In this document: piece after piece, positions 1 through 7,700 of the stretch
How the letters are laid out: each line of letters starts with the position of its first letter
Position numbering within the stretch: the stretch's first letter is position 1
Assembly: GCA_019244055.1 (NCBI GenBank)
Contig: JAFATG010000018.1
Coordinates: 1 to 35,725, forward strand
Source: Acidobacteriaceae bacterium
GTDB taxonomy: Bacteria > Acidobacteriota > Terriglobia > Bryobacterales > Bryobacteraceae
Reading direction: 5' to 3'
DNA: 35,725 nt
The notes under the pieces: model-generated
Told to the model about the DNA's origin: nothing
The model's input: only the letters and a program-made list of their open reading frames with translations
The model's database searches: none
Made by a program: the position numbers and the translations under genes

Positions 1-1535
1 GTCGCGATTTGGAACTGCCGCTGTAAGCGGCGCTCGGGCGAACGCGCTACCAGGCCAATGTAGCTGGAAAACGGGTGTTGCGGCGCTGACGCACGCAGCT
101 CTCGCGGCAGTACGTGCATACCCTTCCCGTCAAGAATTTCCACTTCATGCGTGATACGGGTCACCGGATTGGCGCGCATCTTGGCTACCGTCATCCCGAG
201 CCGGAAAGCGTCGCCGATTTCGACCCAATTCATCAGGATGATGTTGTCCACGAGCGAACTCAGCGCGAAGTTACCCATCATGGAGGCCATCCCAAGCATC
301 TCCGGGTTCTCATGATTGTATACCGTCGCAACCTGCTGCTCCTTCATCAGCGCAACGATGGCGTGGAAGAAGTCACGAAAGACTCTTCCCCCCGTACCTA
401 GCGTGGTGCCATACGTGGAAATGCTATCAATCACGACGAGCCTCGGCTTAAATTCCTGAACCAACTCCTCAATGTGGTGGAAGTGTACATCCACCTCGAT
501 TTCCTGCGGCGGCTCATATTCCACTCGAATCAGATCCTGCTCCATATACGGAGCCAAATCGATGCCGATACTGTTGGCATTCCGTAAGATCTGCTCCACC
601 TGCTCGTCCAGGCTGAGGATCAGGCTGCGTTCGCCGCGCCGCGCGCCCTCGGCGATGTACTGCAGGCCCATCACGCTTTTGCCTACGCCTGAGATCCCGG
701 CCACGACCGTGGTGCTGCCGATGAAATATCCCCCATTCGTCATCTCGTCCAGGCCGGGGATTCCGGTCGAGACCCGGGTCTTGGGATCGTAGGCCGCAGC
801 TCGCTCACGGTGCGGGGTCCGCGGAGCCTGAACCCGGCGGTACACCCGGATGCCTTTGCCGTTGATGATGCGAAACGTGTGGCGGCCCATCTGATAGTGC
901 TGGCCGCGCGATTTCACAATTTCAAGCGATCGGTTAACGGCGCGCTGCTGGTCTTCCATCCGCAGCCGGATGACGGTATCCGCGATGGACTCCTCCGGCA
1001 ACGAAACGCCCCCGTTCCCGTTGAGCGTGGACGCTTCGACAGCCAGAATCGCGGTGAGGTTCTCTCGCGCCAGCCCTTCGGTGAGCACGTGGAATGCCGA
1101 GCGGGATTCCGTCAGGTTGTTGTTGCCGTTGTGATTATTACCGATTAGCCTGGCGACGCCATCCATGAATACGCGGCGGGCACCCATCTTTGCGGCCTCT
1201 TCCAGCAACACGCTATCCGCTTCTTGTAATTCTTGGCGCAACACTTCGCGGGTGGTGAACACGATTTTCAACCGGCCCTGTCGTTCCAGTTCCCGGAAGT
1301 CCCAGCCGAACTGAAGCGCATCACGTGTAAGCTTGTCCGGCGAGACTTCGAACACGACGATGAGGCCCGGTTCGTCGAACTGGCTGGCGCCGCGATAGAT
1401 GAACTCCATGCCCGTTGTGGTCTTGCCGGTGCCGATCTCGCCTTCCAACAGGATCACGTTGCCGCGCGGAATTCCTCCGGACAAAATATCATCGAGTCCG
1501 GCGATGCCGGTCTTTACGATATCGGGTTCAGGCAT
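1..1535 (-). CDS. KaiC-family double-domain ATPase (3' end off window)
   Basis: This is a RecA/RAD55-superfamily KaiC-like protein with two ATPase domains. About 511 codons are visible, starting with ATG and running off the left edge within the last residues. Domain CI begins MPEPDIVKTGIAGLDDILSGG and has Walker A GEIGTGKTT at residues 32-40. Domain CII has Walker A GISGVGKS near residue 278 and Walker B LVVIDSIS. Aligned by eye with cyanobacterial KaiC, the phospho-acceptor pair S431/T432 corresponds to S426/S427 (ALSSLVDN). The catalytic Glu pair is DE in CII and EV in CI, so CI may be a weak ATPase. In cyanobacteria KaiC is the clock autokinase. In other bacteria KaiC homologues act in stress or signalling, and no KaiA or KaiB is seen here. 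It lies 18 bp downstream of a winged-helix gene and the kinase/regulator pair on the same strand. The ribosome site is weak. The family call is firm; the role is inferred. Confidence 0.93.
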   Translation of the reverse strand, partial: MPEPDIVKTGIAGLDDILSGGIPRGNVILLEGEIGTGKTTTGMEFIYRGASQFDEPGLIVVFEVSPDKLTRDALQFGWDFRELERQGRLKIVFTTREVLRQELQEADSVLLEEAAKMGARRVFMDGVARLIGNNHNGNNNLTESRSAFHVLTEGLARENLTAILAVEASTLNGNGGVSLPEESIADTVIRLRMEDQQRAVNRSLEIVKSRGQHYQMGRHTFRIINGKGIRVYRRVQAPRTPHRERAAAYDPKTRVSTGIPGLDEMTNGGYFIGSTTVVAGISGVGKSVMGLQYIAEGARRGERSLILSLDEQVEQILRNANSIGIDLAPYMEQDLIRVEYEPPQEIEVDVHFHHIEELVQEFKPRLVVIDSISTYGTTLGTGGRVFRDFFHAIVALMKEQQVATVYNHENPEMLGMASMMGNFALSSLVDNIILMNWVEIGDAFRLGMTVAKMRANPVTRITHEVEILDGKGMHVLPRELRASAPQHPFSSYIGLVARSPERRLQRQFQIA

Positions 1536-1553
1536 AGCATAATCCAATCTGAT

Positions 1554-1967
1554 TCAAGCTGTTTTTACCAGTCGCAGGTTGCGACCGGCCTCCGACTTTG
1601 TCTGCGGATCTCTGCCATCCAAGACTTTTAGTAGTTTGCGCCGGCCTTCCCGCGTGGAACCCAGTTCCAAAACTGCCTTCAGTCCCCCACCGCGCGGCCC
1701 CTGCAGAGACAAAAGGTACATGCGCGCGGCATGGGTCGAACTCTGAATCCGCTCCAGAATTCCCGCATCCACGAAGGCATCCAGCGCTTTGCCGATCTGC
1801 CGCATATCGTAGCCGACAAACGCCGCCAGATTCTCGCTGGTAAGCATCGTGCGCGGATGTCTATGGAGAAACACCAGCAGATCCAAATCGCAAGCCTCGC
1901 GAATGACAGGCGCGTCCGCAAGCAGCCGCTTGGCGCGTTCGGAGTGCTGCGGGTCTTTGAAGGGCAT
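1554..1967 (-). CDS. Winged-helix (MarR-like) DNA-binding protein
   Basis: A 137-residue, basic, soluble protein. Residues ~25-85 (DLDLLVFLHRHPRTMLTSEN, then AFVGYDMRQIGKALDAFVDAGIL) have the helix pattern of a winged helix-turn-helix: a helix, the turn around VGYD, a recognition helix, and a wing ending in an aliphatic stretch. The C-terminal third is rich in Arg and Lys. A strong ribosome site (AAGGAG, 8 nt before ATG) supports the start. It sits between the response regulator (64 bp upstream) and the KaiC-like gene (18 bp downstream), so co-transcription with kaiC is likely. Its target is unknown; local autoregulation is only an inference. I do not recognise a named family beyond winged helix. 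Confidence 0.75.
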   Translation of the reverse strand: MPFKDPQHSERAKRLLADAPVIREACDLDLLVFLHRHPRTMLTSENLAAFVGYDMRQIGKALDAFVDAGILERIQSSTHAARMYLLSLQGPRGGGLKAVLELGSTREGRRKLLKVLDGRDPQTKSEAGRNLRLVKTA

Positions 1968-2030
1968 ACGGACAGCTCCTTTCCGCGCTGAAACCGCCGA
2001 TTGGCGAACGCCGTCGCCGACAAAATGATA

Positions 2031-2432
2031 CTACGTTTGTCCCTGTGCCGGCGGCCGCCCATAGTCCCTGCCAGCCAACACTTCCCGGATAGCCGGCACG
2101 AGCTCAGATACGATTTTGCTCTTTAGGACGAACCCTGCACCACCAGCTTCGAACGCACCGTCAGCATAGGCCCGCTCTCGATGTTCGGACACAAAGAGAA
2201 GCAACATTGACGGGCAAAGCCGTTTGATTTGCCGGGCAGCTTCAAACCCACTTAGAATGGGCATCGAAATGTCGAGTAACACAAGTTCCGGACTGGGTCG
2301 CTGAGCCGCTTCGACAGCGGCCTGACCATCCGCCACGCGTGCGACGATCGCGTAGTCACGGTTTAGGAGTTCCTGGAGCATTGTGCGCACCAGTGGTGAG
2401 TCGTCAGCGACTATGATGCGCGGGTGATTCAT
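2031..2432 (-). CDS. Single-domain response regulator (receiver only)
   Basis: A 133-residue receiver domain. Acidic residues D10 and D11 are near the N-terminus, the phospho-acceptor is D54 (LVLLDISMP) and the conserved Lys is K104 (VLKSK). It ends about 20 residues after the receiver, so it has no DNA-binding or enzymatic output domain. It probably acts by protein contact or as a phosphate relay. I chose the ATG at 2432 because the receiver fold starts there (MNHPRIIVADDS). A longer in-frame ORF reaching 2549 would only add residues read out of frame from the kinase gene. The start lies inside the 3' end of the kinase gene (29-nt overlap), which points to translational coupling and makes this kinase its likely partner. 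Confidence 0.9.
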   Translation of the reverse strand: MNHPRIIVADDSPLVRTMLQELLNRDYAIVARVADGQAAVEAAQRPSPELVLLDISMPILSGFEAARQIKRLCPSMLLLFVSEHRERAYADGAFEAGGAGFVLKSKIVSELVPAIREVLAGRDYGRPPAQGQT

Positions 2433-3678
2433 TTTCCCTTGGCTCTTTGGGCAAGGAAGCCTGGAGAGTAATGGTGGTGCCCTGTCCGGGATGGGAATGG
2501 ATTTGAAGATCGCCTCCAAGCGGATGTGCTCTCTCCTGCATGCTGACAATCCCTAAACCGCCCTTCCCGCGAGCCGCCGCGAGATCAAACCCCGGTCCCA
2601 TGTCTCTTACTGAGAGACGTAATACGCCTGCTTCGGCGGTCAGGGTAATATCGACAGGTGCTTCTGGGGCGTGCTTCATCGCATTGCTTAGAGCCTCTTG
2701 CGCAATCCGATAGACCGCATTGGCGTAGGGTAGTGGCAAAGAATGTGGTATCGCGTCGCCCGTGAAATGTACTGGCGCCGATCGAGCGAGTTCCGATTCT
2801 TCGGCCAGGCTTCTTAGCGCCGCCGCTAAGCCCAGATCTTCAAGAATACTCGGGTGCATTCGATGCGAGAGGTCCCGAACATCGGCGGAAAGCTCTGAAA
2901 TATGCCGCGTTAAAATCGCAAACATTTTGTCGACTTCAGGGGGATCCTTTCCAATGCGCTGTTGCTGATGTTGTTCGATCGTCATCTCCAAGAAACTCAA
3001 CCGCTGACTGAAATCGTCGTGGAGCTCGCGAGCGATCCGCCGGTCTGCGCCCTCATGGGCCTTCATCAGGCTGGCAGCGAGCGCTCTGAGCTCCTCCTTT
3101 GTTGCTTGCAGATCGTGGGAGACATCATCAGACAAGCGAGTCAACTCGTCATTCGAGCGCTTCAACTCCCAGATCAGCACCTCACGTTCCAAGAGCGCAT
3201 CTCCCAATACTTGCAGCAACTCGCCATGCACAATCAACCGGCTTTGCGGCACCGGCTGCTGCCTGCGCGCTACAGACCAAAGCGCATCAAAAGCGATCCC
3301 AGCCTTTCGCGCCAGGGTCTGAATCTCTGAAACTTGAGAAAAATCGCGGAAAACGTACCCTCCGACTGCCACCCCCACAATGTTGCCCTCCCACACGAGC
3401 GAGGTCCCGACTACAGCCAGACCACGAACCTGTGAAGCCACAACCGCGGGCCTGTCGCGCCTCTGCGCGAGACAGCGGCGGACGCAGTCAGCGAAGATTC
3501 CGGGATCATAGGCTTGCCTCTTGAATAACTCGAATAAAGGAGTGGAATGAAGGGGACCGAGGACGGACTGCCCGCCAGCATCATAAACCTTAACGGTCAT
3601 GTGGGTGGCGACCGCATACTTTTCTAATACCGTTTGCCAAAGGTCGGAGCGGAACAGTCCTTCAGTTGAGAGTTTCAT
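2404..3678 (-). CDS. Cytoplasmic sensor histidine kinase, HisKA_3/NarL type
   Basis: A 424-residue kinase without membrane segments. Residues 1-150 form a small sensory domain (begins LFRSDLWQTVLEK; ends GVAVGGYVFRDF) that resembles PocR-type or GAF-like ligand domains; this assignment is tentative. A helical linker (~165-210) leads to the HisKA_3 dimerisation box RRIARELHDDFSQRL with H220. The ATPase domain has N-box QEALSNAMKHA (N332), DMGPGFD and KGGLGIVSMQERA. I chose ATG 3678 because the longer frame up to 3864 is an out-of-frame reading of a decayed kaiC 3' end. It overlaps the receiver gene downstream. Upstream, the frame of the kaiC remnant stops at 3662, 17 nt inside this gene, so the kinase was once translationally coupled to a kaiC. 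Confidence 0.9.
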   Translation of the reverse strand: MKLSTEGLFRSDLWQTVLEKYAVATHMTVKVYDAGGQSVLGPLHSTPLFELFKRQAYDPGIFADCVRRCLAQRRDRPAVVASQVRGLAVVGTSLVWEGNIVGVAVGGYVFRDFSQVSEIQTLARKAGIAFDALWSVARRQQPVPQSRLIVHGELLQVLGDALLEREVLIWELKRSNDELTRLSDDVSHDLQATKEELRALAASLMKAHEGADRRIARELHDDFSQRLSFLEMTIEQHQQQRIGKDPPEVDKMFAILTRHISELSADVRDLSHRMHPSILEDLGLAAALRSLAEESELARSAPVHFTGDAIPHSLPLPYANAVYRIAQEALSNAMKHAPEAPVDITLTAEAGVLRLSVRDMGPGFDLAAARGKGGLGIVSMQERAHPLGGDLQIHSHPGQGTTITLQASLPKEPRENESPAHHSR

Positions 3679-4130
3679 TATTAGGGCCTGTCGCGATTTG
3701 GAGTTGCCCCCGTAGGCGGCGCTCGGGCGAACGCGATACCAGGCCAATGTAGCTGGAAAACAGATGCTGTGGTCCGGCCAGGGGCAGTTCCCGCGGCAGC
3801 ACCCGTGTGCTCTTCCCGTCAAGGATTTCAACTTCTTGCGTAACCCGGTTCGCCGGATTCGCACGCATTTTGGCTACGATCATGCCGAAGGTATCGCCGA
3901 GTTCACCCGTTCTCGCCGTTGTATAACGCCCCAATCTGCTGCTCCTTCGTGAGGGCAGGCGACTAGACCGTGAAAGAAATCTCGAAAAGATTCTTCGTTG
4001 GCTGGCCAGGTCGTGCCGTATGTAGACAGGCTATCAATCACGGTATCTTTCGGTTAAATTCCTGAACCAATTCTTAATCTGATGAACGTGCACATTCACC
4101 TCACCTCCTGGGGTGGTTCGAGGCGCTCAA
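3662..4130 (-). pseudogene. Decayed 3' end of a second kaiC-like gene
   Basis: From 3690 leftward in gene sense, this segment aligns base by base with window positions 1 to ~500, the 3' end of the intact KaiC-like gene. The stretches 'cgctcgggcgaacgcg' and 'aggccaatgtagctggaaaa' are shared. About 80 C-terminal codons remain in frame (VAKMRANP, EVEILDGK, LPREL, FSSYIGLVSRSPERRL, QIATGPNNETLN, stop at 3662). Further upstream about 100 bases are missing relative to the intact copy, and several stops and frameshifts are present. Homology fades near 4130. The whole N-terminal domain and most of CII are gone, so it cannot make a KaiC. The stop lies inside the kinase coding sequence, showing former kaiC-kinase overlap. 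Confidence 0.88.
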
Positions 4131-4853
4131 TTATGCGAAGAATGAGCCTGTGAAATGTGCATCCATTTCCGAAGCATCACCCAATTCGCTATGTTCGCTA
4201 CACCGTCCTCACGTTCCTCACCGTACGCTTACCACGTTTCTTCGAGGTGGCAGGTTGGAGCGTGTCACCGATGGACGAAGTTATTCTCGTATTTCACAAA
4301 TGAGTAGCCCGCAAGCTTTTAGCAAGCGCCAAAATCGAAATTTCTGGATTAGGGCCCACCCGGAAGTTGAGATCCCGCGATTTCAGAGCGACCGGGTTTA
4401 CATTCGACAATTACCCGAATCGAAGGTAATTGAGCATTGCTGAAGCGCCGCCTTCAAGGTCTCGGCATCTTGCGCCACAAGGCCTGCCTAATTTGCTTAA
4501 GAGTGAACCGGTCAGTGTGCGTAGGGCCATGGTCCGAGCCGTCGAGAGCAGCCACAGCAGGAACGAACCACGACGATGTAGGCCCAGCAGGAAGTTACAG
4601 GCAACTTCGAATCGGCTGCGGCTCTGGTCGTCAGCCCCGCGGACCTCGCGCTCAGGTTGCTTCCCAACAGAGCCCTGACTTTCACTCCGATCGCTTGCAG
4701 TGTATCCGAATGAGGCTTTCGCGGCAAAATGAACAGTCGCAAAAATACGCAGGAAACGGCTTTACATAGACAGCGCTTTCAGAGCTGAACTACTACTATC
4801 GTGCCGCAGCGTCACCTCAGGCACTCGGGTTCGGGCCAAACGGCCTTTGATTG
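4131..4853. other. Gene-poor stretch, no supported gene
   Basis: About 720 bases between the kaiC remnant and the DUF2934 gene. Short open frames occur on both strands, but none shows a recognisable domain, a good ribosome site or a consistent codon pattern. It may be decayed sequence continuing from the kaiC remnant. I see no tRNA, repeat or clear terminator. Confidence 0.6.
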
Positions 4854-5063
4854 TCAATTTTGTAACTGCCGTTCAGCTTCAAACCAATCCTTCTCGGACT
4901 CACCTTCCGGGCAACCCCGCTGTTGCCAGAGGAAATAGGCCCGTTGTGCAATATTCTCGTGTTCGAGGGTTGGGCCACCCGGGCTGCGGCGGCGCGATTT
5001 CCCTGTAGTTCTGTCAAGGTCTCGTTGAACTGAACCAGGCGTGGCAATCACGTATGTACTCAT
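4854..5063 (-). CDS. DUF2934 small protein
   Basis: A 69-residue protein. A basic, disordered N-terminal half (~residues 12-32, rich in Arg, Ser and Thr) is followed by a DUF2934-like helix pair: HENIAQRAYFLWQQRG, then PEGESEKDWFEAERQL at the C-terminus. The pattern ..IAxRAYxLWxxRGxPxGxxxxDWxxAExxL is typical of that family, whose function is unknown. I chose ATG 5063, which lies 17 nt after the stop of the metallothionein-like gene with GAAGAG just upstream. A longer in-frame ORF to 5189 would overlap that gene and add a non-homologous tail. The two genes probably form one transcript. DUF2934 proteins are usually small and often end genes or operons in soil bacteria. No function is proposed. 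Confidence 0.75.
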   Translation of the reverse strand: MSTYVIATPGSVQRDLDRTTGKSRRRSPGGPTLEHENIAQRAYFLWQQRGCPEGESEKDWFEAERQLQN

Positions 5064-5080
5064 AATTCTCTTCAGCGGAG

Positions 5081-5311
5081 TTAAGCTCCTGCTACGCGAT
5101 ACCGCTGCCGGTCGCCTGAGCTTTGCCGAGTTAAGGTCTTCTCGTTGTGACCAGGCGCAAATGGTGCAGAGGCCAGTTCGTGCTCGCATTGACAGTAGTC
5201 GCGTTCGAATCCGTGCGCGTCAGCTTGTTCGCAGTAATCACTGCAATACGAGCTCTCTTGTTCCGTAGTGCAGTGGCAGGGAAGATATTGGCACTTGGTT
5301 CGCCTCAACAT
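5081..5311 (-). CDS. Metallothionein-like Cys-rich small protein
   Basis: A 76-residue protein with eight Cys in the first 44 residues: KCQYLPCHC, YCSDYC and YCQCEHEL. The spacing CxxxxCxC...YCSxxC...CxCxH matches prokaryotic metallothioneins (SmtA/BmtA-like), which wrap Zn, Cd or Cu in Cys/His clusters in the cytoplasm. The C-terminal ~30 residues are polar and basic and lack Cys, an extension compared with the usual ~55-residue family members. The start is well supported: ATG 5311 is preceded by AGGAGG with an 8-nt spacer. The DUF2934 gene follows after 17 nt. The final expected Cys in the CxCxHxxC end is not present (CQCEHEL), so metal capacity may be reduced. The family call rests on pattern only. 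I see no obvious SmtB operator upstream. Confidence 0.72.
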   Translation of the reverse strand: MLRRTKCQYLPCHCTTEQESSYCSDYCEQADAHGFERDYCQCEHELASAPFAPGHNEKTLTRQSSGDRQRYRVAGA

Positions 5312-5319
5312 AGGCCCCA

Positions 5320-5325
5320 CCTCCT
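5320..5325 (-). promoter_or_regulatory. Perfect Shine-Dalgarno for the metallothionein-like gene
   Basis: Read on the minus strand this is AGGAGG, 8 nt before ATG 5311. It is the strongest ribosome site in this gene-poor region and decides the start over a GTG at 5320. Confidence 0.8.
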
Positions 5326-6111
5326 GGGGGACTCCCTAGCTGAATAGACAGATGCACCGGCCGACCGTTACCAAAATTCCAGCAATTTACATGAAAATGC
5401 CGTTCTTTTTTTTGAACCAGTGAACATTCTTTCCAGCCTGGAACGTGAGCATCCGCCTATTTGCGTTTGGCAGTATCCCTGGGGAGAGAAGAAACTGCAA
5501 GACATCGCACGCCCGGCACGTTGGTTCACATTCCGAAGCGCAGCCGATTCTCGGGTACGGCGCCGCGCTCGTGTCAGGGGAGTATCGATCCGATGGACTT
5601 CAAACGGTAGTAGAATCTCGGTATACCCCGTGAAATCTGGATTGCCTTCATCGGCATCCTGGCGGCCCTGTTACTCGCCGTCTTGGTTGGCTCTCTCAAG
5701 ATCAGCCGTTTGCTTTCGGCTGCTTTGATCGCCTTCGCTGTGCGCCCGCTGTCGGTTAGCTCGCATGCAAGTAGTCGTGACCTCGAGGGTGCCATCAGGT
5801 CTCTGTGGTCCATGAGGTCTACTCTCGGGGTTTCAGTTTTGTACAGAGGCTGGGCGAGCGCGACATTTATTGTCGCGCGAACAAATCTGCCGCGACGCAA
5901 TGAACATCCGGGCGCGTTAGCAAGACGCTGTCGTACGTACGGCGAGGTTTTTCAATTTCATTCACTTTGAGCCGCCCGCGACGGTTATAGCCGAAACTCG
6001 CTCCGTTACGCGCTACTCGCCGAAAACATGTCTATTCCCCAAGGTTTTAAGACCTTTTCGGGTGGTATTTTTCTTGCTATATCTGGTACCATTGCAACGC
6101 ATTTAGTCCTC
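5326..6111. other. Intergenic stretch with promoters, no supported gene
   Basis: About 790 bases between divergent genes. It must hold the leftward promoter for the metallothionein-like gene and the rightward promoter for the secreted protein at 6124, but I cannot place -35/-10 boxes with confidence. On the plus strand, 5635-5700 reads EIWIAFIGILAALLLAVLVG, a convincing membrane segment. It has no ATG, GTG or good ribosome site in frame, so it may be a remnant. Confidence 0.5.
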
Positions 6112-6116
6112 GGAGG
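6112..6116 (+). promoter_or_regulatory. Strong ribosome site that selects a TTG start
   Basis: GGAGG lies 7 nt before TTG 6124, exactly where a signal peptide begins. No comparable site precedes the upstream in-frame ATG at 6028, so translation most likely starts at TTG. Confidence 0.75.
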
Positions 6117-6123
6117 TATTCGC

Positions 6124-7398
6124 TTGAAGTTATCTCTTCTTGCTTTAGTGCTTTCCCTGACTGCCGCCGCGCAGTCGCCCGCTCCTGTTTCTGCTCAGAA
6201 AGAGGCGCTTCCCACTCTCGACCCGGTGCAGGTCCGTATCATCAGTGACCATGAAGCGCGTGAATCGCTGGGGCACGTGCAGATAAACGTGGGTAACGAG
6301 TCTACTGTCGCTTCTCCCGAGTTAGCTGGGGTGACGACGAATGCCGGCACGACATTGCCGGTGTGGTCCTATTCTGTGAAAGCTTCCCAGAATGGGAGTA
6401 CATACTCCGGGCAGATTGTCGGCACAAGTGCTCTGTCGAGCAATACGACCACAGATATCCCGGCCATCATCGTTCCGGTCATTATCAAAATCACTCAAGG
6501 TGGCACAACTTACACGTTCGATCCGACGGCGACAGATGCCAGCTGCCTGGGCACGGGCAATACGGCTCTCTCGCTAACTCAGGGCTCGCCAATCTTCAGC
6601 AATGCAAGTCTTAATATCAACGGTCAGTCGGAAGGCAGCACCCAATATGGCGACGCCATTCTCCGAGCCGAATTCAACACGACCACGAACTCGAATAGTT
6701 CGTATCACCTTCTCTTGAACGCCACCACATCGACTGCGCTCACTATCACGGTAAACGCCGGTTTCAGAAACGGCAACTCCACTGGTACCGTGTATTCAGT
6801 AGGTAGTCAGTGTGGAAACAACGGCACCACCAATAGAGCCGGCGCGTTGGCCGTTGTGAATATCAATACGGTCGACGCCGCCCTGCAAAATTACATTAAA
6901 TCGCATGGTCTGAATGCATCGCAGTTCCCTTTCTTCATCACCTATAACGCCGTGATGTCGGAAGGCCCCGCCAATAACACGGCGTATTGCTGCGTGCTCG
7001 GCTATCACAATGCCTTAGGCACGCCCGGCCAGACGTACGGTGTGGCCGAATTCGAAGGTCGTGACCAGACGGTGTTTACCGGCGTGGCGGACATAGCCGC
7101 GGCGAGCCACGAAGTCAACGAGTGGATCAACGATCCAGCCACTACCAACCCGACTCCGGCTTGGGGCAATATCGGTCAGGTCAGCGGATGCCAGTCGAAC
7201 TTCGAAGTTGGCGATCCGCTTAGCGGCACTCTGATGCCAACCGTCAGCATGCCAAATGGATTCACCTATCATTTGCAGGAGCTAGCGTTTTACTCCTGGT
7301 TCTACGGCGGCGCCTCCCTGGGTGCAGGCGGCAAGTACTCAAGCAACGGAACGTTTGCCGGCGCAGCCAATCTCTGCCCGCCCGGTGGAACTAACTAA
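6124..7398 (+). CDS. Secreted protein with HEVNE motif (metalloprotease-like, uncharacterised)
   Basis: A 424-residue exported protein. A signal peptide (KLSLLALVLSLTAAAQ) begins at TTG 6124. The mature part is rich in Thr, Ser, Asn and Gly, as in extracellular beta-rich proteins, and contains ADIAAASHEVNEWINDP around residue 325, then AWGNIGQVSGCQ and NFEVGDPLSG. The order HExxE, DP, WG, GCQ, EVGDPL recalls predicted zinc-dependent secreted proteins. Exordium/phosphate-induced-1 proteins also carry an HELAE...DP...EIGD-like pattern. A catalytic role is unproven, since the canonical HExxH third ligand is absent. Paired Cys occur in YCCVLGYH. A rho-independent terminator follows at 7411, so it is probably monocistronic. 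An in-frame ATG at 6028 would bury the signal peptide. Confidence 0.75.
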   Translation: MKLSLLALVLSLTAAAQSPAPVSAQKEALPTLDPVQVRIISDHEARESLGHVQINVGNESTVASPELAGVTTNAGTTLPVWSYSVKASQNGSTYSGQIVGTSALSSNTTTDIPAIIVPVIIKITQGGTTYTFDPTATDASCLGTGNTALSLTQGSPIFSNASLNINGQSEGSTQYGDAILRAEFNTTTNSNSSYHLLLNATTSTALTITVNAGFRNGNSTGTVYSVGSQCGNNGTTNRAGALAVVNINTVDAALQNYIKSHGLNASQFPFFITYNAVMSEGPANNTAYCCVLGYHNALGTPGQTYGVAEFEGRDQTVFTGVADIAAASHEVNEWINDPATTNPTPAWGNIGQVSGCQSNFEVGDPLSGTLMPTVSMPNGFTYHLQELAFYSWFYGGASLGAGGKYSSNGTFAGAANLCPPGGTN

Positions 7399-7410
7399 TA
7401 TGTCAACCGT

Positions 7411-7448
7411 GGAGGATGGCCGCGTTTTCGGGCCGTCCTCCTATTTAG
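7411..7448 (+). terminator. Rho-independent terminator after the secreted HEVNE protein
   Basis: Inverted repeat GGAGGATGGCC / GGCCGTCCTCC (one G-T wobble) with a 9-nt loop, followed by TATTTAGTT. It starts 12 nt after the stop codon. The rest of the gap to 7700 holds nothing I can identify. Confidence 0.7.
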
Positions 7449-7700
7449 TTCGTTTCCTCTTCCGTCTGCGTTCCGGTGTCGAAAACTGTGAGCCGGATAC
7501 CGAACCACAAGCCGGCTTTCATCCGGATTTATGTGAGGCGCTGCAGGCCATGGAAGATACGAAGTACAACCCGCAGGGCTGCTCCTCATTCCGCCGCGAA
7601 TCACAGCCCTGCACTATATCGGCTTTCAGGTCCAGGATCTAATCCTGATCCGAAGGTGCGGGCTGTAGCCGGCTAAAGGCCACGAATCAGGTCAAGAGCA

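Noticed and set aside
3679-3864. N-terminal extension of the PocR-like kinase up to 3864
   Set aside because: The added 62 residues are an out-of-frame reading of the kaiC remnant. ATG 3678 fits the domain start.
4150-4443. A 97-codon plus-strand frame in the gene-poor region
   Set aside because: No recognisable fold, no ribosome site, and irregular codon use. Probably chance.
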